Source: Bryobacterales bacterium (lineage in GTDB: Bacteria; Acidobacteriota; Terriglobia; Bryobacterales; Bryobacteraceae). Taken from it: a stretch of 61,811 bases of DNA. Positions 54,810 through 61,811 of this stretch are shown one piece after another. The notes beneath the pieces were generated by a model, which worked only from the letters and a program-made list of their open reading frames with translations, ran no database searches and had not been told where the DNA came from. Within the stretch, counting starts at the first letter, position 1. The number at the start of each line of letters is the position of its first letter. The DNA lies in NCBI GenBank assembly GCA_009697505.1, contig SHUD01000006.1:1-61811 (forward strand), written 5' to 3'. A program made the translations under genes and the position numbers.

Positions 54810-55202
54810 ATGCAGGAAACCATACTGATTGCCGACGACGACGCGGAGATTCGCGACGTCCTGCGCTGCACGCTGGAGCGGGCCGGCTATATAGCGATAG
54901 CAGCCGCCGATGGCGGCGAGGCTCTCAGCGCCCTGCGCGAGATGCAGTTCGAACTCTTGATTACGGACTTGCAGATGCCGGAATGCGACGGCTTGGAACT
55001 GCTGGATGCCTTGCGGTACCGGCAAATCGCACCCAAGGTCATCGCGATGTCCGGAGCCTGGGACGGCGTGTGTCTGCCGGCGGCTTCCAAACTCGGCGCC
55101 TTGGCGGCCATTCACAAGCCGTGGCGGACACAGGATCTGCTCAACATTGTTCGCGCGGTTCTGGACGGCGAGCCGGCACCTTCACCCGCGACTCTAAATT
55201 AA
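54810..55202 (+). CDS. Single-domain response regulator (CheY-like receiver)
   Basis: 129 residues from the ATG at 54810 ([20 protein letters not shown]). Receiver features are intact: acidic D9-D10-D11, phospho-acceptor D53 in [10 protein letters not shown]81 in place of Thr/Ser in AMSGAW, and K103 in HKPW. No output domain, so it would act by protein contact or within a phosphorelay. No histidine kinase is encoded nearby. It diverges from rmuC, and its 3' end overlaps the next minus-strand gene by 4 nt. Confidence 0.88.
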   Translation: MQETILIADDDAEIRDVLRCTLERAGYIAIAAADGGEALSALREMQFELLITDLQMPECDGLELLDALRYRQIAPKVIAMSGAWDGVCLPAASKLGALAAIHKPWRTQDLLNIVRAVLDGEPAPSPATLN

Positions 55203-55558
55203 GCGGCGCGGTCGCGCAGGCGGATGTCCCGGATGGTAGAGGTGACGATCAGCCCGTCAAAGGCGGGGTGGCAAAACTCCAACCGCATGCCCCGTCCCAG
55301 GTAAGCGGTCTTGATCATCGATCCGCCCCAGTTGGAGCCATTGATGCGGACCAGGACCGGCTCGGGGCAGAATTCGGGGTGGCCGGAGATCAGCGCGTGG
55401 CAGTCTGACTGCATCACCAGTGTATAGGCCCGATTGCGCGTCTCGACTTCGAGCGTGCTCTCGGCCGGCAGGTGACGGAGGTCGACTCCTCCTTCGATCT
55501 CACTCCGGACGATGTTCCGGTTGACCTGATCGCTCAGGTTTTGGTGCGGGGCAAACAT
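55199..55558 (-). CDS. Small conserved protein, possibly PilZ-like
   Basis: 119 residues from the ATG at 55558; the frame is open to 55801 but there it overlaps the glycine riboswitch. Beta-rich sequence without signal peptide: [36 protein letters not shown] and [11 protein letters not shown]. The pattern recalls PilZ-sized cytoplasmic proteins, but the c-di-GMP RxxxR and D/NxSxxG motifs are not clear, so the family remains open. It diverges from gcvP, and its promoter must share the spacer with the riboswitch leader. Confidence 0.55.
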   Translation of the reverse strand: MFAPHQNLSDQVNRNIVRSEIEGGVDLRHLPAESTLEVETRNRAYTLVMQSDCHALISGHPEFCPEPVLVRINGSNWGGSMIKTAYLGRGMRLEFCHPAFDGLIVTSTIRDIRLRDRAA

Positions 55559-55718
55559 GGCCACCTTTATCTTACAACCTGTAACGCGGGTACTGGAAGC
55601 ACTTCTACGTCGCACACCCGTACAATGAGGGCGTGCCGGAAGCGAGTCGAGCTCGAAGACCCCCGCTGATTTGGGCGTGGTAATCTGAAACTGGAAACAA
55701 AATATAGTATCAGCCTCA

Positions 55719-55900
55719 ACGGGAGAGACCGGCCGCGCGCCGGAGCCGAAGGAGCAACCGCCCCGGAAACTCTCAGGCAAAAGGACCGTGGGGCTTGACA
55801 CCTCTGGAAAGAAACCGGCCTCTGGAAGAAAATTGGCTCAACCGGTTCGCCGATGGGATAACGTTCTCAGGCAAACATACAGGGTGGGGCGAAGGATTCG
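55719..55900 (+). promoter_or_regulatory. Tandem (two-aptamer) glycine riboswitch
   Basis: The gcvP leader shows two successive glycine aptamers. The first (about 55719-55812) has GGGAGAGACCGG, GCCGAAGGAGCAACCGCCCC, CTCTCAGGCAAAAGGACCG and ACCTCTGGAAAG, all hallmark segments. The second (about 55822-55900) has CGCCGATGGGATAACG and TTCTCAGGCAAACATACAGG. The last helix ends a few bases before the AGGAG ribosome site of gcvP, so glycine probably exposes that site or lets transcription continue, turning on glycine cleavage. The second aptamer is the more divergent. No clear terminator hairpin is seen, which favours translational control. Confidence 0.9.
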
Positions 55901-55916
55901 TTTATAGGAGATACGA

Positions 55917-58750
<2,834 letters not shown>

Positions 58751-58754
<4 letters not shown>

Positions 58755-59221
58755 CTTCTCTGCATTCTCTCCCGGATGACTTCCAACTCCGCAACAGCTT
58801 CCAAATCCTTTGCTCTTCCCATCGCGCGCTTAGTTTGAATCAGCGAAGGAAGATCCAAGATTAGGCACTTCACGCCAAAGACCTCGACGGTGAGGGCGTG
58901 AGGGGCAAGGTCTTCAAACTTCCCTCCTCCTGCGATTTCCCCCAACAGAGCAATCCACCCGAGGCTGGTAGTCAGGGTGAAGTTCAATCCTTGCGCCAGA
59001 GTTTCGGTATCAAAGCGGAAAGGCAGTCCTGGCGGCGCACCGCGGAGATAAGGTTGCAAGGCGCCCAGCGCGTTCACCAGCCTTTTCAGATTCTCCGGCT
59101 CGCGGCGGTAGACGATGTCAACGTCCTGCGTCGCCCGCACGGACCCATGCGCCGCCGCCGCAACTCCACCGACAAGAATGTAATCCACGCCCGCCACGCT
59201 CAGCGCCCCGCAGCAACTCAC
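58751..59221 (-). CDS. Nucleotidyltransferase-fold protein (AbiEii/DUF6036-like)
   Basis: 156 residues from GTG at 59221. [20 protein letters not shown] followed by [10 protein letters not shown] gives the nucleotidyltransferase GS-x-DxD motif (D33, D35). Later segments, [20 protein letters not shown] and [20 protein letters not shown], are typical of small AbiEii-like or MNT-type proteins, often the toxin half of two-gene modules. It overlaps the upstream 57-codon gene as GTGA and the convergent gcvP end by 4 nt. Activity unproven; substrates of relatives include tRNA 3' ends or partner proteins. Confidence 0.8.
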
Positions 59222-59391
59222 CGAATCGTGTCACGCCGCCCCGCTACTTGCGCGCGCAGTTCTTCGAGAAACGCCTCGAAATCCTCAGGCGCGCGAATCC
59301 GCTCCTCGACGGTACGCGCCAGACTGGCGTCCACCAAAGTCCGGTCAACGTCCCGCTTGTATATGTCGATGATGTCGTCGAGGGAACTCAC
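59218..59391 (-). CDS. 57-residue partner of the nucleotidyltransferase
   Basis: A short gene that starts with GTG at 59391 and ends in the GTGA overlap with the nucleotidyltransferase gene. The product (SLDDIIDIYKRDVDRTLV..., then ASLARTVEERIR and [20 protein letters not shown]) is helical and charged. It closely resembles the IYKRDVDRTL-type small proteins that, to my recollection, commonly sit upstream of such nucleotidyltransferases. The fixed pairing and 4-nt overlap suggest a two-protein unit, possibly with an antitoxin or adaptor role. It is easily missed because of its length and GTG start. Confidence 0.75.
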   Translation of the reverse strand: MSSLDDIIDIYKRDVDRTLVDASLARTVEERIRAPEDFEAFLEELRAQVAGRRDTIR

Positions 59392-59408
59392 AACCGCTCC
59401 CCGCGCCC

Positions 59409-59963
59409 TTATCGCTTTGCGGCAGCCGCCGGAGGAGCCTGTCCGGGCACCACGCCGTTCATGCGCGCGTAGACCACCATCTGGCCGTAGTGATCGAAGG
59501 AGTGCCAGCTATACGTGGTCATGGTGGCGACGCGCGGGCGGATGCGCTCGCCGTACATCGACTTCACCGGCTCCATCTGATTTTGCTCAGTGAGTTTCGC
59601 GACCGACCGGTGCGCCATCGCGAAGGCGCCTTTCAAGTAGGCCAGGATCTGTTCCTTGGTCTGCAGAGACTCGGGCCCGTTGTCGTCCTTACCGATATCG
59701 ACGGGCGGCTTCTCGTTCAAATCCGAAGTGGCCAGTTGATACGTGTAGGTGGCGATGTGCTTGACCTGCCCGGCAAAGGTGCGCACTCCGGTGAAGGTTC
59801 CGTTCGTCGGAGCGAAGTTGTACTTATCGGCCGGCATGGCCTCGGCCAAACGGGTGACCTCGCGCTCGGCGCGCGATAGTTCGGAGTCGTAGAAGGTCGC
59901 AAGCTGATCGGCGGCGAAAAGCGGACACGCCAGCGCCGCGAAAACCAGAATTTTTGTAGTCAA
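59409..59963 (-). CDS. DinB-like exported protein
   Basis: 184 residues from TTG at 59963, which has AAGGAGG 6-7 nt upstream and opens a signal peptide (TTKILVFAALACPLFAADQ). The four-helix DinB-type bundle shows His residues in the usual metal-site order: QVKHIATYTYQLA and YSWHSFDHYGQMVVYARMNG. DinB/YfiT-like proteins are metal-dependent thiol transferases or of unknown activity; the exported variant is frequent in acidobacteria. It lies 2 nt after the stop of the membrane glycosyltransferase-like gene and 17 nt before the small GTG gene. Confidence 0.75.
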   Translation of the reverse strand: MTTKILVFAALACPLFAADQLATFYDSELSRAEREVTRLAEAMPADKYNFAPTNGTFTGVRTFAGQVKHIATYTYQLATSDLNEKPPVDIGKDDNGPESLQTKEQILAYLKGAFAMAHRSVAKLTEQNQMEPVKSMYGERIRPRVATMTTYSWHSFDHYGQMVVYARMNGVVPGQAPPAAAAKR

Positions 59964-59965
59964 CG

Positions 59966-61489
59966 TTAGCCTCCTTGCTTTAGGATATGCCAAAGCTGAT
60001 AACCATTGATATTCACGGGAGCCTGCTCGACCGGCGCATAGTTTTTCTCCAACCAGGATTCGAGCGTCGCAAACCGCTCGCTCACCCCGTTGGCGTTGGG
60101 GAAAATGCGCAGGAACTCTTCTTGAGACAAGGGCAAATTCAAGAGCCACTCCGGCGGATGAGCCCGCAGATCGGCCAGCACCCTGGACTCATCGTCCGCC
60201 GTCATCATTCCCGGGTTCATAAACGAAAAGCGGGAGGGATTGCTGGCCTGGGTCACGAAATAGAGAACCGGCATGTAGGGATAGACGAACAAAGATTGCC
60301 CGGGCCGGACGTGCGTCAGAAGCTTGCTGAGTTCGGGAGCAACATGGGAAGCCACGCGGAGCCTGCCGACCGGGGAAGCCACCGGCCTCACGTCCCAGGC
60401 GCCAATGAAGTTGTTGAGTGAGAACAGCACCGCCAGAGGGATAAATGTAAAGGCCAGGATCGCGCCCGCGCGCAGGGTCAGCAAGTGTGCCAGCCCCGCG
60501 GCGGCCAGCGCATATGGAATCGCCGCGACAAAGGCGAGATAGAACAGATCCGCCCGCGGGAAAGCGCTCAATTCCAACGTGACCGTCGTCATCAGCAGCA
60601 ACAGCACGACGGGCCGCAGCTCGGCGGGGGCTTTCTTGGAAACGCCAGGCAGCAACCACAGCAGTAGTCCCAGCGGCGGCAAAACGGCGGGCAGCGCGAG
60701 GCACCCTACAAAGAGGATGCGCAGGATCCGCTCCATCCCGGCCGTGTCTTCCAGCAAACGGCCGTAGCCGCCGATCACCGAACCATACGGCATGATGTTG
60801 ACCGTCGCATAGTTGCGCTGCAGCCAGAGCATTTGCTGGAAGAATGCGGTGAAGGAACCTTGCAACGCCAATGCCACCGCCGCCACCGCCGTCACCGCCG
60901 CCATTCCCGCGAGAAAAGCCGGCAGCAGCCGTCTTCTTTCGCCCGCCAACAAAAGCCACACGGCCAAAGCAGCGGCAGTAAGTCCGATCGAAGGAGTACA
61001 CCAGGACGCGGCCGCCAGCAGCGCACCGCTCGCCAGCAGGCCGCGATGCGATGGAAACCGGATCGCCAGGCAAATTCCCGCCAGCGCCAGAGTCCCGCTG
61101 TCCCAACGGTGTTGCGCGGTGAGGAAAGTTGGATCCGCAATCTGAAAGCCGGTGAAGATAATCACCACCGCCAGCGCCGCCCGCCGCGACGCCAGCCACG
61201 CCGTGAGCCAGAACAGGAGCGCGCATTGGAGAGCAAAATCCACAATGACCGGCAGGCGTCCCGCCCACAGCGAAACACCCAGGGCCTTAAACCACGCCGC
61301 CTGGATCCAATAGCTGCCCGGGCTCATGTAGCCGAAAAAATCCACGTAGGGATGGGCGCCGGCCGCGACGCGTTGCGCCGGCTCCAGCAGGATGCCTTCG
61401 TCGTTAGTCAACAGGAACCGGCTCCCCTGCAGGAGCGCAAGCAGGACCACCACCGTAAATAAAACCAGGACCGCCGGACGTCTCCGCAC
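59966..61489 (-). CDS. Polytopic membrane protein, GT39/ArnT-like glycosyltransferase
   Basis: 507 residues, about 11-12 membrane helices. The N-terminus TNDEGILLEPAQRVAAGAHP with YVDFFGYMSPGSYW fits the first periplasmic loop of GT-C enzymes (Asp-Glu pair, then the gate loop), which use lipid-linked sugars. The soluble C-terminal part starts around residue 385. The start is GTG at 61489 with GGGAG 7 nt upstream. The donor and acceptor cannot be predicted. First gene of a four-gene minus-strand run (DinB-like, small gene, nucleotidyltransferase). Confidence 0.72.
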   Translation of the reverse strand: MRRRPAVLVLFTVVVLLALLQGSRFLLTNDEGILLEPAQRVAAGAHPYVDFFGYMSPGSYWIQAAWFKALGVSLWAGRLPVIVDFALQCALLFWLTAWLASRRAALAVVIIFTGFQIADPTFLTAQHRWDSGTLALAGICLAIRFPSHRGLLASGALLAAASWCTPSIGLTAAALAVWLLLAGERRRLLPAFLAGMAAVTAVAAVALALQGSFTAFFQQMLWLQRNYATVNIMPYGSVIGGYGRLLEDTAGMERILRILFVGCLALPAVLPPLGLLLWLLPGVSKKAPAELRPVVLLLLMTTVTLELSAFPRADLFYLAFVAAIPYALAAAGLAHLLTLRAGAILAFTFIPLAVLFSLNNFIGAWDVRPVASPVGRLRVASHVAPELSKLLTHVRPGQSLFVYPYMPVLYFVTQASNPSRFSFMNPGMMTADDESRVLADLRAHPPEWLLNLPLSQEEFLRIFPNANGVSERFATLESWLEKNYAPVEQAPVNINGYQLWHILKQGG

Positions 61490-61616
61490 TCAGAACTCCC
61501 GTTTCCAAACCGCAAGAATACTCTTGCCCACGCTACGCGTGAGCGCTCCGGTGTGATAGGGAAGATGGGCGGCCATAATCATGGCTGGTCTTCCATCGGC
61601 ATCCCCGCCGCATCTA

Positions 61617-61664
61617 TTTAGAGACCCCCGTTGGAGACCCTTTAGAGACCCCCGTTGAAGACCC
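61617..61664. repeat. Two 24-bp tandem repeats
   Basis: A 24-bp unit TTTAGAGACCCCCGTTGGAG+ACCC occurs twice head-to-tail (61617-61640 and 61641-61664) with one G/A difference, followed by another TTTAG. A 61-codon minus-strand frame across it (61490-61675) encodes a repetitive GLQRGSL pattern and is not convincing as a gene. Confidence 0.8.
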
Positions 61665-61677
61665 TTTAGCCTCAATA

Positions 61678-61768
61678 CTGTTCACTTTATCGCGGCGGCG
61701 CCCTTCGGGCGTCCTCGCAGCGGGCATTTCCGAAACAGAAACGAGCGGAAATGTTCTTAAGTGAACAG
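61678..61768. repeat. Nested inverted repeats near the window end
   Basis: CTGTTCACTT (61678-61687) pairs perfectly with AAGTGAACAG (61759-61768). Inside lie a GCCCTTCGGGC hairpin and a second perfect pair, CATTTCCG (61725-61732) with CGGAAATG (61746-61753). The whole 61490-61811 stretch holds no supported gene; this structure could be the end of an insertion element or a structured RNA continuing beyond the window. Confidence 0.55.
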
Positions 61769-61811
61769 CATTGCCTTTAGCCTGCATTTCTCACAACGTC
61801 CCAAGGTAGAT

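Noticed and set aside
55559-55801. N-terminal extension of the small conserved protein at 55199
   Set aside because: It runs antisense through the first glycine aptamer, and the ATG at 55558 gives a natural start.
61617-61664. Possible CRISPR array
   Set aside because: Only two adjacent units without spacers.
61490-61675. 61-codon minus-strand frame before the GT39-like gene
   Set aside because: Half of it is the translated 24-bp repeat (GLQRGSL twice); the rest faintly recalls a glycosyltransferase start but is too short to support.

Overview
The window looks like chromosomal DNA of an acidobacterium of the Solibacter/Bryobacter type. This is inferred from the GC-rich coding sequence, the Oar-like TonB-dependent receptors with an N-terminal carboxypeptidase-regulatory domain, the very long Gln/Gly-rich DUF4175 protein inside a MoxR/vWA operon, and the many secreted TPR, beta-propeller and Ig-repeat proteins. 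No 16S or other decisive marker is present.

Region by region: 1-470 holds the 5' end of an IS630-type transposase (minus) that has cut off a Uma2-family nuclease gene. 484-6023 is a czcCBA-type heavy-metal RND efflux operon (minus), followed by the RNase P RNA gene (minus, own promoter) and a plus-strand OmpA/beta-barrel/PKD/Ig-repeat surface protein. A bidirectional terminator separates that protein from an eight-gene minus-strand operon (23178 to 9312): DUF4159, a vWA/GATase-like membrane protein, a caspase-fold protein that lacks the usual catalytic Cys, a TPR/metallopeptidase protein, MoxR ATPase, DUF58, BatA-like vWA and DUF4175. This is a MoxR-vWA envelope system with unusual extra members. 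23368-31601 carries PepSY-TM and SDR genes, a convergent trpS-MFS pair, and an rlmD-btuF-ATPase-permease operon. 31598-35067 (minus) is a TPR / FtsX-like permease / TolC operon that lacks its ATPase and adaptor. 35302-36294 is a YVTN beta-propeller.

36427-43089 (minus) is a five- or six-gene unit for a periplasmic, Tat-exported molybdenum hydroxylase (2Fe-2S, molybdopterin and FAD/4Fe-4S subunits) with its own membrane cytochrome b, then a small helical orphan and a RIFT-barrel protein. 43305-50500 holds three Oar-like TonB-dependent receptor genes in a row: one intact, one broken by two single-base frameshifts and a 180-nt deletion, and one reduced to a scrap. 50521-54705 is an accessory patch: an M23 peptidase, a C-terminally truncated PLD-like gene, and a RelE-type toxin-antitoxin pair with a restriction-modification fragment. 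The pair is bracketed by inverted copies of a TTATCCGCGTTCATCCGC repeat, which forms the 3' ends of both flanking convergent genes. RmuC follows.

54810-61489 has a lone receiver-domain protein, a small conserved protein, a tandem glycine riboswitch upstream of full-length gcvP, and a minus-strand operon (GT39-like membrane protein, DinB-like, a 57-aa GTG-start protein, nucleotidyltransferase). The last 320 bases hold no convincing gene but contain tandem repeats and nested inverted repeats.

Most genes sit in tight operons with TAATG or ATGA junctions. Several starts were moved from the longest reading frame to positions supported by Shine-Dalgarno sequences and signal peptides, including TTG and GTG starts. 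All family calls come from reading motifs by eye, without database searches.
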